Part shown: positions 34,245 through 43,048 of the stretch, piece after piece
Position numbering within the stretch: the stretch's first letter is position 1
Layout: the number at the start of each line of letters is the position of its first letter
Source: Butyrivibrio sp.
GTDB lineage: Bacteria > Bacillota > Clostridia > Lachnospirales > Lachnospiraceae
Length of the DNA stretch: 53,048 bases
Assembly (NCBI GenBank): GCA_024690485.1
Contig: JAILPB010000012.1
Location: 1-53,048, forward strand
Direction: 5' to 3'
Made by a program: the position numbers and the translations under genes
Notes under the pieces: generated by a model
Told to the model about the DNA's origin: nothing
Databases searched by the model: none
What the model saw: the letters and a program-made list of their open reading frames with translations, nothing else

Positions 34245-37040
34245 ATGGGGATGAATCACAAGATCCATATCGGATTTAATTTTCATGTGAATTTTCACCA
34301 TGCAGACCGGGGTGATTCCAATGACAGCGCAGGATTTGAAAGAGATCTTAAAATGGTGCGCTTCATTTTAGATGCTTTAAACAAGGCTAATAATGCGGGA
34401 CAACCCGTTAGAGCCGCATGGGATTTTGAAAGCGAATATACACTTGGGAGAATACTGCCATCCCTTGGGCCTGACGTAATTGAGCAGGTTAAGACTAGGC
34501 TTAGAGAGCGCGGAGATGAGCTTTTGTTGTCTGGAAGTCATGCGGATCTGTTTGCAGCCATGACATCAAAAGAGATTAAATGTGCAATAAAAAACATTTT
34601 GGGCGATGCCGATGCTGTGCCCGGTGACAGATCAATAAAGAAAATTCTTGGAGATGTTACTCCTATACTTCGTACAGAAGGATATATCTTTTCGCCTTCG
34701 ATAATAGGTGATCTTAAAAAGAACGGTATAAAAGCAGTACTTTTGGGAAACAGCAGTGTCGGTCCCGATGCTTTTACCACTGTTAACAGTAAATTAAAAA
34801 GTAATCCACTTACAAAATATAATCCTGTTACCTATAGACACGGGAATGAGTCCATCCTTATGGTGCCTGTTTACTCCCCCGGAGATCTACTGGATGAAGG
34901 CGGCTTTACCAAGTTTTTGACCGGGCTTCATGAAAAGCAGGCTCAGGGCGAGATTGAAAGCGATCTCTTTGTAATGATAGGTGCAGACTGCAGAAGCGGC
35001 TGGTGGAATGATATGGGTATCAGATCGCTGTTTAAGGCTGTTCCCGGGACAGGCGGATTTGAAGGCTTCCTTGGAGAACTTAGGAAGCTTGATTTTGTGG
35101 CCTATAATACGCCTGGCGGATATCTGAAAGAGCATGATCCTGAAGCTGAGGTTTCTTTTAATGGAGAGGTCGGAGCAGATAGCGGAAGTGGTATCGGCGG
35201 CTGGTCAGAGAATCCAAGTCACAGACTTATCTGGACGAGGGCTGACAGAGCAAGGCAGGGCAGCAGAGTCTATGCCAGGGAAAAAGCATCAGTCAGTCTT
35301 GAGAAGAGAATAAGCCTTCTGTCTGCATCAGGCTTTGGAGAAGATAACATAACTCCGGGTAAAGAGCGCTTTGCAGCTATAGATAGTCTTTCAAAAGAAA
35401 TACAGTCTCTGGAGAGAAAAGCTATTATAGAAAAAGAGATGTCCATGCGAACCAGCGGAAGACAGAGACTTAATAATAGCGCAAACGGAAAGTATCTATA
35501 CTCAAGAAGAAAGGATGATGAGGAGAGAAATTCCTTTATCATTATGAATCCGGACGGACAGCGCACTGTTTCGCTTCAGCTTCAGATAGAGAGCGGACAA
35601 TGCCCAAAAATATCCACTTTGGTTCTTGAATGCGATGAGTGTCATATTGACAGCTATACCGCTTTTGAAACGCATAATGATGGTAAGTTTGTGACGGATG
35701 CATTTGTAGTCATGAGATTTGTGGAGCCTCAGGATACATACAAGATCTATTATCACTTCGATAGATCAGATCTTCCAAAGGAAGAGCACAAGCCACTTAT
35801 TGAGGTAAAACCTGAAGAAATTCCTGTTTTCCATGCAGAAGGAGCTATGAAGAGGCTTCTGGAGGCTCAGGGAAAGCTTAAGAAGGAACCTGTAGAAGAA
35901 AAGGATGAGGGCAATGCAGCAGTAAATGAGCGGATATCTGCGATGAATATTGCTGCAACCAAGAATCCTGTGCCCCTTGCAAATTCTCCGAAGGATACAT
36001 ATTTTATTGAGAGTCCGTCAAGGAAGCTTAAAATAGTAGTCAGCGGAACCGGCGTAAATAAGGGTAAAGTCAGGGAAGTTTTCCTTGGTGATGAGAGAAT
36101 CGGCGATGATCAGTTCCTCTCTTCCTTTATAAAATGTGGGGATAACGTTAGCGAATTTACCTGTGAAAAAATCGAAGCTCCTGAGATTAAGGGACAGGGC
36201 GAAGGAATAACAATATCCGGTGAGATTCACGGAAGAGACGAGAAGACTCCCGGAAAATATAGTATCATGCTTATTACATCTCCTGCTCTTAAGGGAATGG
36301 ACGGCGTACTTGTATATGCAGATATCAGCTATCCCAAGATGAATGATGACACTTCTTTAAAGGAGGTTGCACCATTCCAGATAACTCCTCAGTACAGAGC
36401 TGGTATTTCTGTATTGAAAAAGTCATTTAACGGGGACATAAGTGATTATCCCGTAGCATGCTTTGCCAAAGCTGTTCCGGATAACAAGAATCTTGATTCC
36501 TTCAATAATCACTTAACCGCTGGAATAATCGGTATAAAGGGTGCATTATCAGGAATTGTTATGGGGCATGCAAGATTTTTTAACGGAGGAATGGCAATTT
36601 GCCCCGGCAGGTTAAAGACTGATGAAGAGGGACAGATTGTAAGTCTTAATCCTTTTGGAACCTATGGACTTAGGAAGCGTCATTATCCTACTAAGAGCGA
36701 CGGCCTTATTCAGAAGTATGCTGATAGTATGATAAATGAAGAAGATAAAAATGCAGCTGCTTCATACAGTGGAGTTTCGGAAAAGTTCTGTCTGTGCCTT
36801 AGCGGCTTTACAGGAGCAGCTCCCGGTGAGAACATCATATCTGAGATGACAGCCTTTAGTAACGGGGGAGTAATCTGCGGAGATGATGCAGGTGTTATCC
36901 ATCCTTTTGAAGGTGATAACATAGTTCTTCCAAGGGAATTTTATGACATGCCTTTGGGAAGAGACAGAAGCAGAGATCCAGCCGAATTAAAGCAGATAAA
37001 TGCAGAAATAGCAAAGTTTTTCACAAAGACTAAAAAATGA
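34245..37040 (+). CDS. Large glycoside hydrolase/deacetylase-barrel protein (GH38/57-like)
   Basis: A 931-residue cytoplasmic protein without signal peptide. The first 330 residues look like the seven-stranded barrel of GH38/GH57 and related deacetylase-fold enzymes: HIGFNFHVNFHHADRGDS at the start, AAWDFESEYTLGRILP, GDELLLSGSHADLF and MIGADCRSGWWNDMG. A Lys/Glu-rich middle (about 340-420 and 555-600) and beta-rich C-terminal parts resemble the domains behind alpha-mannosidase barrels. The exact family and catalytic residues could not be assigned. GTTGGGGG precedes the ATG, as in the GH115 gene. An in-frame start at 34182 is less likely because it would lie upstream of the promoter. Confidence 0.5.
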   Translation: MGMNHKIHIGFNFHVNFHHADRGDSNDSAGFERDLKMVRFILDALNKANNAGQPVRAAWDFESEYTLGRILPSLGPDVIEQVKTRLRERGDELLLSGSHADLFAAMTSKEIKCAIKNILGDADAVPGDRSIKKILGDVTPILRTEGYIFSPSIIGDLKKNGIKAVLLGNSSVGPDAFTTVNSKLKSNPLTKYNPVTYRHGNESILMVPVYSPGDLLDEGGFTKFLTGLHEKQAQGEIESDLFVMIGADCRSGWWNDMGIRSLFKAVPGTGGFEGFLGELRKLDFVAYNTPGGYLKEHDPEAEVSFNGEVGADSGSGIGGWSENPSHRLIWTRADRARQGSRVYAREKASVSLEKRISLLSASGFGEDNITPGKERFAAIDSLSKEIQSLERKAIIEKEMSMRTSGRQRLNNSANGKYLYSRRKDDEERNSFIIMNPDGQRTVSLQLQIESGQCPKISTLVLECDECHIDSYTAFETHNDGKFVTDAFVVMRFVEPQDTYKIYYHFDRSDLPKEEHKPLIEVKPEEIPVFHAEGAMKRLLEAQGKLKKEPVEEKDEGNAAVNERISAMNIAATKNPVPLANSPKDTYFIESPSRKLKIVVSGTGVNKGKVREVFLGDERIGDDQFLSSFIKCGDNVSEFTCEKIEAPEIKGQGEGITISGEIHGRDEKTPGKYSIMLITSPALKGMDGVLVYADISYPKMNDDTSLKEVAPFQITPQYRAGISVLKKSFNGDISDYPVACFAKAVPDNKNLDSFNNHLTAGIIGIKGALSGIVMGHARFFNGGMAICPGRLKTDEEGQIVSLNPFGTYGLRKRHYPTKSDGLIQKYADSMINEEDKNAAASYSGVSEKFCLCLSGFTGAAPGENIISEMTAFSNGGVICGDDAGVIHPFEGDNIVLPREFYDMPLGRDRSRDPAELKQINAEIAKFFTKTKK

Positions 37041-37043
37041 TCT

Positions 37044-37076
37044 AAAGGGATTGCGCCAAGAGCGTAATCCCTTTTC
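37044..37076 (+). terminator. Intrinsic terminator between convergent genes
   Basis: AAAGGGATTGCGC pairs with GCGTAATCCCTTT around CAAGA and is followed by TTCTTT. Confidence 0.8.
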
Positions 37077-37077
37077 T

Positions 37078-38103
37078 TTAATACTTGTTATGAACCTTTT
37101 CTGCAAAACACATCATGTCTTTTACGGTTATGACTGTGCCATCGTCGAGAACTGCTTCGCCGCTCATTCTGCCAAATACCTGATGCTGATCTGAAACTAT
37201 GACCTTATAATCAAGGCATGCACATCTGTCTATGACAGGGATGAAATCCATATTGAATCTGTTGTCGGAGGATGTAAAGGTCCAAGGCTCCATGTAGCTG
37301 TTTTCCGGGATATGGAATTCTATGTCATCAAGCTTATGGACTTTCCCATTGTAAAACAGAACGTTTTCAGTAGCGGCTGATGTATTACCAAATCCGTAGC
37401 CTATATTAAAACCAAAGCTGTTGCCGTCTATGTCGGTGTTTCCGGAGCCCCAGTGCCAGGTATTGTCATAGGTCCAGACACCTCTTCCCCAGTCCAAAGT
37501 TCCAAAATCTGTAGCAGGGTTAAATTCATATCTTTTGCCGTCAAACTCCATGTAGCCACTGGCTCTCATGCTGTTTTTCTTTTCATTGTAGTAAAAGGCA
37601 TGTTTTTTATCCCAGGGAGTTGCTATTACCATGGAGTCCATCTCGGGCTGTTTTAAGGTTATATCGCAGTAAAAAGGCTTATTTTTATAGAAATTATCGA
37701 AATAACAGGTTATGTGACGGGCATTTTCAAGGACTTCAAAGGTCATTTGAAGGCGCTTATCGTTATATTTGGTTATGCCTTCATTTGATGATCTGGGGAG
37801 GTTTAGGCCTCCCATGGGAAAAGCGTTTAATACAGTCTCAGTATGCTCCCAGGGGTTATCACCGAAAACAAGGAGAGACACTGACTGTAGGCCTATGTAG
37901 CCATCATCTGATATGGTGAATGCTCCAGCGAAGGAATCGGATAATACGAGATAGTAGTCCCATTCTTTAATGCGCCATTTTGGGGCTTTGATCATCTCTT
38001 TGTTGTATTCCTGCAAAAGGCTCCTGGACCAGCCGGGCTCTATGAGTTCCCCGCCAGGACCAAGTAAAGGGTGCCTTTCTGTGACTTCGTGATTCCTGCC
38101 CAT
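37078..38103 (-). CDS. DUF2804 family protein
   Basis: A 341-residue protein with the all-beta signature of DUF2804: LIEPGWSRSLL near the start, KEWDYYLVLSD, the central DFGTLDWGRGVWTYDNTWHWGSG segment (positions about 205-227) and NIGYGFGN. It has no signal peptide. Biochemical function of the family is unknown; it may handle lipids or sugars as a lipocalin-like barrel, which is inference. The ATG at 38103 follows AAGGAGGAG, which excludes the longer start at 38163. Confidence 0.82.
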   Translation of the reverse strand: MGRNHEVTERHPLLGPGGELIEPGWSRSLLQEYNKEMIKAPKWRIKEWDYYLVLSDSFAGAFTISDDGYIGLQSVSLLVFGDNPWEHTETVLNAFPMGGLNLPRSSNEGITKYNDKRLQMTFEVLENARHITCYFDNFYKNKPFYCDITLKQPEMDSMVIATPWDKKHAFYYNEKKNSMRASGYMEFDGKRYEFNPATDFGTLDWGRGVWTYDNTWHWGSGNTDIDGNSFGFNIGYGFGNTSAATENVLFYNGKVHKLDDIEFHIPENSYMEPWTFTSSDNRFNMDFIPVIDRCACLDYKVIVSDQHQVFGRMSGEAVLDDGTVITVKDMMCFAEKVHNKY

Positions 38104-38274
38104 TATTTCTCCTCCTTTTCCATAAGGGGTACCGATTACTGTGGCTTCCTTATGATGCTTCATAATTTACATTATCTACTTTTTTTCTTCCCAAGAATTA
38201 ATTAAATGCAAAAACGAATGCTGCATTGATATATATAAATAGTAACACTTATGGGGATTTGTGGAAACGCATTG

Positions 38275-38283
38275 TGATACAAT
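38275..38283 (+). promoter_or_regulatory. Extended -10 promoter of the aldehyde dehydrogenase gene
   Basis: TGATACAAT fits TGnTACAAT, 69 nt before the ATG at 38352. The rest of the gap 38104-38351 is AT-rich and holds no convincing gene. Confidence 0.45.
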
Positions 38284-38351
38284 AATGAGGACGATAAGCA
38301 TTTCTGAATATTGATCGGAATGTAGTATATCCATAAATTTTGGAGGGAAAT

Positions 38352-39758
38352 ATGTACAACATATCTGACATAGAAAAAATCGTAGGTGAGCAGAGGGAGT
38401 TTTTCAGAACAGGAAAAACTCTTGATGTTGAATTTAGAATAAAGCAGCTAAAGAAGTTAAAGAAGGCTGTTTTGCTACATAGAGAGGAGATAGAAGAAGC
38501 TCTGAATAAGGACCTTGGAAGAGCTCCCTTGGAGGCATATTTTTGCGATATAGGAAGCCTTATCCTGGAGATAAATGAGACCATAAAGGGAGTAAGAAGG
38601 TGGGCCAGGCCGGAGACTTGCTTTAGCGGATTTCACTGTTTCCCAAGTATGCTTACCAAGGTTTATAAGATGCCCTACGGGGTTTCTCTTATTATCAGTC
38701 CTTTTAATTTCCCGATTCTTTTATCTCTTGGGGTCCTGACTGCTGGCATCGCAGGAGGAAATACTGCGGTTATTAAGGCAAGCTCCAAGTCTCCTGCATG
38801 TACCGCTATTTTGCAGAGAATAGTCTCTGAAATCTATCCTGAAAAATACGTGACTGTCATCGATGGAGGCCATGATGTGGCGGATATGTGCCTTGCTCAG
38901 CGCTTTGATAAGATTTTCTACACGGGATCTCCCAAGGTTGGAAAGCATGTTTTGAATGAAGCTGCAAAGAACCTTACATCCACAGCCCTTGAACTTGGTG
39001 GTGAAACGGGCAATTGGTGCATTGTTAGGAAAGATGCGGATATTAAGGACGCCGCAAGGAAGATAGCATTTTTCAAGATGCTAAATGCGGGGCAGATATG
39101 CATCAACATTAACCAGATTGCTGTTGCTGAGGAGATCAGCGCAGAGTTCATTTCAGAGTTAAAGAAAGCCTTCGAGAAGCAGATAGGGAAAGAGCCGGTA
39201 AATAATCCTGAGTATCCAAAGCTTATTAACTCCGCTGCATATGATAAGTGCGAGGACTTGGCTGATAAGTACAGAGACAGGGTGGTCTTTGGAGGACATG
39301 GAAACAGGGATTTGTGTAAATTTGAGCCTACGGTTATTTATCCCGTGGATATAGATGAGGACATCGTCCAAAAGGAGCTGTTTTGCCCGCTTCTTCCGGT
39401 TGTAGTATTCAAGGATTCAGAGGTAGGTCATGTGCTTAAGACTATATCTGAGAGGGAGGCTGGGCTTTCCTTATATATCTTTACCGGGGATGTGCCATGG
39501 GCAAAGAAGGTTATGCAGTCCATGCAATTTGGCGGTGGCTGTATAAACGAAGTTTGCCTTCATATGATGGTAAAGGGTGTTCCTTTTAATGGAGTTGGAC
39601 ATTCGGGAATGGGCGCATATCACGGCAAGTGGGGATTTATGGAGTTTACACATCCGACTTCAGTTCTTATAGGTTCACGCAGTTTTAATCTGCCACTGAG
39701 GGAGCATCCTTATGACAGCAGCTTTAAGAAGTTTTTTATAAGCCTATTTGAGAGGTAG
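38352..39758 (+). CDS. Aldehyde dehydrogenase (ALDH3-like)
   Basis: A 468-residue NAD(P)-dependent aldehyde dehydrogenase of the short ALDH3/YwdH type. Recognisable are SPFNFPILL (cofactor region), KASSKSPACTAIL, FYTGSPKVGKHV (the glycine-rich turn), ALELGGETGNW with the general-base glutamate, and NAGQICININQ with the catalytic cysteine. It closes with GVGHSGMGAYHGKWGFMEFTH, typical of the class. It probably oxidises medium or long-chain aldehydes to acids. GGAGG is 5 nt before the ATG. It is monocistronic. Confidence 0.9.
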   Translation: MYNISDIEKIVGEQREFFRTGKTLDVEFRIKQLKKLKKAVLLHREEIEEALNKDLGRAPLEAYFCDIGSLILEINETIKGVRRWARPETCFSGFHCFPSMLTKVYKMPYGVSLIISPFNFPILLSLGVLTAGIAGGNTAVIKASSKSPACTAILQRIVSEIYPEKYVTVIDGGHDVADMCLAQRFDKIFYTGSPKVGKHVLNEAAKNLTSTALELGGETGNWCIVRKDADIKDAARKIAFFKMLNAGQICININQIAVAEEISAEFISELKKAFEKQIGKEPVNNPEYPKLINSAAYDKCEDLADKYRDRVVFGGHGNRDLCKFEPTVIYPVDIDEDIVQKELFCPLLPVVVFKDSEVGHVLKTISEREAGLSLYIFTGDVPWAKKVMQSMQFGGGCINEVCLHMMVKGVPFNGVGHSGMGAYHGKWGFMEFTHPTSVLIGSRSFNLPLREHPYDSSFKKFFISLFER

Positions 39759-39765
39759 AAAGATT

Positions 39766-39791
39766 ATGGCGTGACCTAAGGACCACGCCAT
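39766..39791 (+). terminator. Hairpin after aldehyde dehydrogenase gene
   Basis: ATGGCGTG pairs perfectly with CACGCCAT around a 10-nt loop. The T-run is broken (ATTTGTAT), so termination may be weak. Confidence 0.55.
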
Positions 39792-39802
39792 ATTTGTATG
39801 AC

Positions 39803-39920
39803 TTCTTGCGTGCCAAAGTGGAAATGCACGCAAGAATCCTGCGTTCCGCAGGATACGCCCCTCGCTTAGCGAGGACCTAGTCCAATACGATTCTCGTTTT
39901 TCTGAGGAAAAACAAGAATC
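39803..39920. repeat. Cluster of four consecutive hairpins between convergent genes
   Basis: TTCTTGCGTGC/GCACGCAAGAA (39803-39836, 11 bp perfect), TCCTGCG/CGCAGGA (39837-39853), CCTCGC/GCGAGG (39860-39874), and GATTCTCGTTTTT/AAAAACAAGAATC (39889-39920, one mismatch). The last may serve as a terminator for either strand. The first three are GC-rich and lack T-runs. No gene is visible in this stretch. Confidence 0.7.
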
Positions 39921-39932
39921 TATAATATATTT

Positions 39933-39982
39933 TTGTGTAGAGGTTTTTATTTTGTTCTTGTGTAGAGATTTCTAATTTGTTC
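39933..39982. repeat. Two tandem 25-bp direct repeats at a gene end
   Basis: Copies at 39933-39957 and 39958-39982 both begin TTGTGTAGAG and end TTTGTTC, with three differences between them. The second copy contains the last codons and stop of the minus-strand gene ending at 39972, so the other copy looks like a duplication of that gene's 3' end, including a stop codon in the same place. Confidence 0.8.
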
Positions 39983-40751
39983 TTCCGTTAATTTTTTTAA
40001 TTAAATCGTCTATTTGCTTTTTATCTAGGGACAATACATTTTGTGAAAAGATAGTTTTTGTTAGCCAGATCAGTAATACAAATACCAGAAGTGGCACTAT
40101 GCATGCAGTTACGATCATAATTGCCAATGACTCAAGGAGACTGCTGATAAATTTCGTGACTTTATCTATTGTGGTTGATGCAATGGATGTTAACTCAGAG
40201 AGGAATCCGGTGGATTCACTTTCGATTTCCAGATCATTGTATTCGGTTATGGTCTCTTCAATAGTATCAGCCTGAGTCTGATATATCTTGTCAGAAAGGA
40301 TTACGCTTGCAGGAACGATAAGATAGATAACGGCGCTTAAAAGGGCTATCTTTGCAGCGATACCATATAGAAACTTTTTATTTGAGATGACACCTATTGC
40401 AACCAGAATGCATGCAATGGGGACAAGTACGGAAAATGTGATAAAACCAGACAGTGTTATCAGGAACTTTTCGAGGTACAGGGCACTTAGTATCATCATG
40501 AAATATGTTGCCAGCTGCGCAAGCTGCTCTGCAAGCGGTGTGCAGAGGTCTCCGGGGAGGAGAGACAATGTTGCTGATGTGCCCGCAGCTCCTGCTGAGA
40601 GAGTCATCACATCAGTTATTTTCTTGTCGGTCTGTTCAATCGAATGACGGTGGTTTCCAGGATCGGATGCCCAAGGTGAGAGTTTTGTTACGGATATTAC
40701 CGCTATAAGAATGACTATAGCTATTTTTGCAATTTTACTAAGATTATCCAT
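39972..40751 (-). CDS. Membrane protein of unknown function (partner of DUF4230 gene)
   Basis: A 259-residue protein with an N-terminal helix (about 5-27) that may be a signal anchor, three helices at about 82-162 and a last helix pair near 222-248. Between them lie a polar stretch after the first helix and an acidic amphipathic stretch (about 175-215). No family was recognised. The ATG at 40751 follows AGGAG; the 31 residues upstream overlap the DUF4230 gene and are excluded. It lies 13 nt after the DUF4230 gene on the same strand, so the two are probably co-transcribed and act together in the envelope. Confidence 0.6.
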   Translation of the reverse strand: MDNLSKIAKIAIVILIAVISVTKLSPWASDPGNHRHSIEQTDKKITDVMTLSAGAAGTSATLSLLPGDLCTPLAEQLAQLATYFMMILSALYLEKFLITLSGFITFSVLVPIACILVAIGVISNKKFLYGIAAKIALLSAVIYLIVPASVILSDKIYQTQADTIEETITEYNDLEIESESTGFLSELTSIASTTIDKVTKFISSLLESLAIMIVTACIVPLLVFVLLIWLTKTIFSQNVLSLDKKQIDDLIKKINGRTN

Positions 40752-40764
40752 CTGAAAGGCTCCT

Positions 40765-41415
40765 TTACTTATATTCAATCTTGTAATCAGAAACTGATGG
40801 GAAGTTGTTGATAAAGTTTTCGATAAGCTTTTTTGCCTGATCATCAGAGCGCTCTAGGATTCCGCTTTCTATAGCTTTCTTCTTGGCGGCTTCTTCGAAT
40901 TCCTTTATAGCGTTGTTGTAGTCTTCGATTTCTAAAGGATTCCACAGGGAATCGTCTTCGCTAATCTTTTTGAAGGAATCTTTATCTATTATTACAGTTT
41001 GGATTTCGGAATCGGGAATATTCACAGTTATTGTCTTGGATGTATCATCCTTGGAAATGTCTATTTTTTCGAAATCAACTCCGGCTGTAACAGATCCGTC
41101 GTAACTGAAAGCCATTACGGATGATGACTTAAAGTATTTAAAAATCGGCTTTTCTTTTTTATATGTTTCCACCTGCGTGAAGTAGTATTCCTGGGTTACG
41201 AGAAAGCCCATATTTTTCAGACCATCATTTATTACCTCAGTGTTCACGGTAACTATGGTGGTGTCTTTTCTTGGTGCAAGGGTGGCTCTTTCTGAAGAGT
41301 CAGATGTTGATGCAGTCTCTGCAGGACTGTTTTTAAATTGGACGCACATCACGACTGAAGCAATGACAGAAATGGCTATGATAGCCATATAGAAAATGTT
41401 TTTTAGATTTTTCAT
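40765..41415 (-). CDS. DUF4230 membrane-anchored protein
   Basis: A 216-residue protein with an N-terminal membrane anchor (about 7-26) and an extracytoplasmic DUF4230 domain. Family features are LKNMGFLVTQEYYFTQVE near 65-82, VTAGVDFEKIDIS near 110-122 and ITVNIPDSEIQTVIID near 130-145. It ends in a helical, lysine-rich segment. The family is widespread in Firmicutes but its function is unknown. Ribosome binding site GGGAGGT precedes the ATG. It is the first gene of a two-gene unit. Confidence 0.8.
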   Translation of the reverse strand: MKNLKNIFYMAIIAISVIASVVMCVQFKNSPAETASTSDSSERATLAPRKDTTIVTVNTEVINDGLKNMGFLVTQEYYFTQVETYKKEKPIFKYFKSSSVMAFSYDGSVTAGVDFEKIDISKDDTSKTITVNIPDSEIQTVIIDKDSFKKISEDDSLWNPLEIEDYNNAIKEFEEAAKKKAIESGILERSDDQAKKLIENFINNFPSVSDYKIEYK

Positions 41416-41455
41416 ACACTACCTCCCGTTAATAAACCTATTTTACTATAAAAAC

Positions 41456-41495
41456 CTTCATTTCATCCCGAAAATCTTTCATTTCGTCGCAAAAT
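41456..41495. repeat. Two tandem 20-bp direct repeats in a divergent promoter gap
   Basis: Copies at 41456-41475 and 41476-41495 share TTCATTTC(A/G)TC and end in AAAAT. They lie about 40 bp before the DUF4230 start (minus) and 70 bp before the radical SAM start (plus). The two-turn spacing would suit side-by-side regulator binding. Confidence 0.5.
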
Positions 41496-41564
41496 TCACA
41501 CAAGGTATCGGAAATCGTTTATAGTATCTGAGGAAATAAAATTTATTAGGAAGTACGAAGTATT

Positions 41565-42557
41565 ATGAATTTTTACAGTGATTATAATGATTTAGCCCAG
41601 AGACTATCTGCAGATAGCGGAATTGAGATTACATATAAAGGAACGGGAAAATATCTCTCTTTTACCCCATACATTTACAATGATTGCAGTGCAAGCTGCA
41701 GGTTTTGTTCCGAGAAGCTTATCCGAAAAGGACAGGTTATGGTGTGTGAGGGAATATGCGACGGATATGAAAAAATGCTGGAAGATGCCTTGAAATATAC
41801 AGGTGACAGGCAGATCTTTTTATCATTATCAGGAAAGGAACCATCAGAAAGCCCTGAGCATCTGGAACTTATTGCGGAAGCTGTGAAAAACGCAGAGGAA
41901 GTAGGTAGTAACATTAAACCCAGAATTATGTACTCCAATTTGTCAGGATTTGTGAATAACTGGGACAGACTTACCAAAGTCATAAAAGACCTTAATGTTA
42001 CAAGAATCGAGTGTTCCAGACATTTTTATGAGGAGGATGTAAATCAGAACATCGTTCAGTTTAAGGACGGCGTTGCCATCAGAGAAAATGCAGTTTTTGC
42101 GGATGTAGTACAGAGATTACAGAAAATCCTGCCTCTTAAGATGGTATGTGTTTTTCAAAAAGGCGGTGTTGAAAATGCCGAGCATGTTAAGAAATATCTT
42201 GATTTTGCAAGAAGTATGGGCATTACAGAAGTGGTCTTTCGCGAGCTATCAGTTTTTTCAGATGGCGTGGACAGAGGTCCTGTGCAGCAATATATTACGG
42301 ATAGCCGAATAGAGCTAATGGATATCTTAGAGGGATTATCAAAAGAGGAGTTCAAGATAGCCGGAATCAATAAGGGATATTACTATTTCTCGTTTGAATA
42401 TAACTATAAAGATATGTCAGTGTCTTTTGAGATGTCCGATTATGAGGAGATGATCAAAAAGCATACCGGTAGCGATCTCCATAAGCTTATCTTTTATCCA
42501 AATGGAAAGCTTTGCCGTGACTGGAACATGCAGGGCGAGATCTCAAATTGGAGGTAA
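41565..42557 (+). CDS. Radical SAM protein of unknown function
   Basis: A 330-residue radical SAM enzyme. The iron-sulfur cysteines C41, C45 and C48 (CSASCRFC) fit CxxxCxxC, and the S-adenosylmethionine-binding glycine-rich strand follows at LSLSGKEPSESP. The C-terminal region has no SPASM-type cysteine cluster. The substrate cannot be told from sequence. Its stop codon overlaps the ribosome binding site of the next gene, which encodes a nucleotidyltransferase-fold protein, so the two are likely one unit. Confidence 0.8.
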   Translation: MNFYSDYNDLAQRLSADSGIEITYKGTGKYLSFTPYIYNDCSASCRFCSEKLIRKGQVMVCEGICDGYEKMLEDALKYTGDRQIFLSLSGKEPSESPEHLELIAEAVKNAEEVGSNIKPRIMYSNLSGFVNNWDRLTKVIKDLNVTRIECSRHFYEEDVNQNIVQFKDGVAIRENAVFADVVQRLQKILPLKMVCVFQKGGVENAEHVKKYLDFARSMGITEVVFRELSVFSDGVDRGPVQQYITDSRIELMDILEGLSKEEFKIAGINKGYYYFSFEYNYKDMSVSFEMSDYEEMIKKHTGSDLHKLIFYPNGKLCRDWNMQGEISNWR

Positions 42558-42562
42558 TTTCC

Positions 42563-43048
42563 ATGGGAAAAGATGAGAAAAGTTTTGAGGATATATATCC
42601 TGAGATGAAGAAAATGGCGCAGCTTCTTACCGGCGAGGCTGATAGCATTTTGATAGGTAGCATGGCTGCATATCTTATTCATCCTGAGATTTTGGATCAC
42701 AAGCCTCATGATGTGGATCTCATGATAGATAATACCCTTGAAAATATTAAACGTGTGATTGGGATTTTAAAGGAAAACGGATACGAGGTGTTTTCCTGGA
42801 CAGATGAAATCGGGGAAGATTTTGATTATAGCATCCTCCCCGGAAGGTTCTATATCCGCGGCATTAGGGATGGCCTCTATGTGGACCTTACCTATGAGAT
42901 AGTAGGGCTTACATTTGAGGAACTTAAAAGGCATACTGTTACGGCAGATGGCATTGTTACCTGCACTACAGAGGGCCTCATAAAAACTCTGGAAGTATGC
43001 GACCGCCCGGATGCAGCAAAAAGGATTGAACTTTTGAAAAGAGTTTGA
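42563..43048 (+). CDS. Nucleotidyltransferase-fold protein
   Basis: A 161-residue protein with the minimal nucleotidyltransferase pattern: ILIGSMAAYLIHP (GS at 32-33) and HDVDLMI (D50 and D52, the metal-binding pair), with a later acidic position in YVDLTYE. Such domains are found in tRNA modification, antibiotic resistance and toxin-antitoxin proteins (AbiEii-type). GGAGGT is 7 nt before the ATG, overlapping the radical SAM stop. It ends one base before the convergent glycosyltransferase gene. Which nucleotide and acceptor are used is unknown. Confidence 0.65.
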   Translation: MGKDEKSFEDIYPEMKKMAQLLTGEADSILIGSMAAYLIHPEILDHKPHDVDLMIDNTLENIKRVIGILKENGYEVFSWTDEIGEDFDYSILPGRFYIRGIRDGLYVDLTYEIVGLTFEELKRHTVTADGIVTCTTEGLIKTLEVCDRPDAAKRIELLKRV

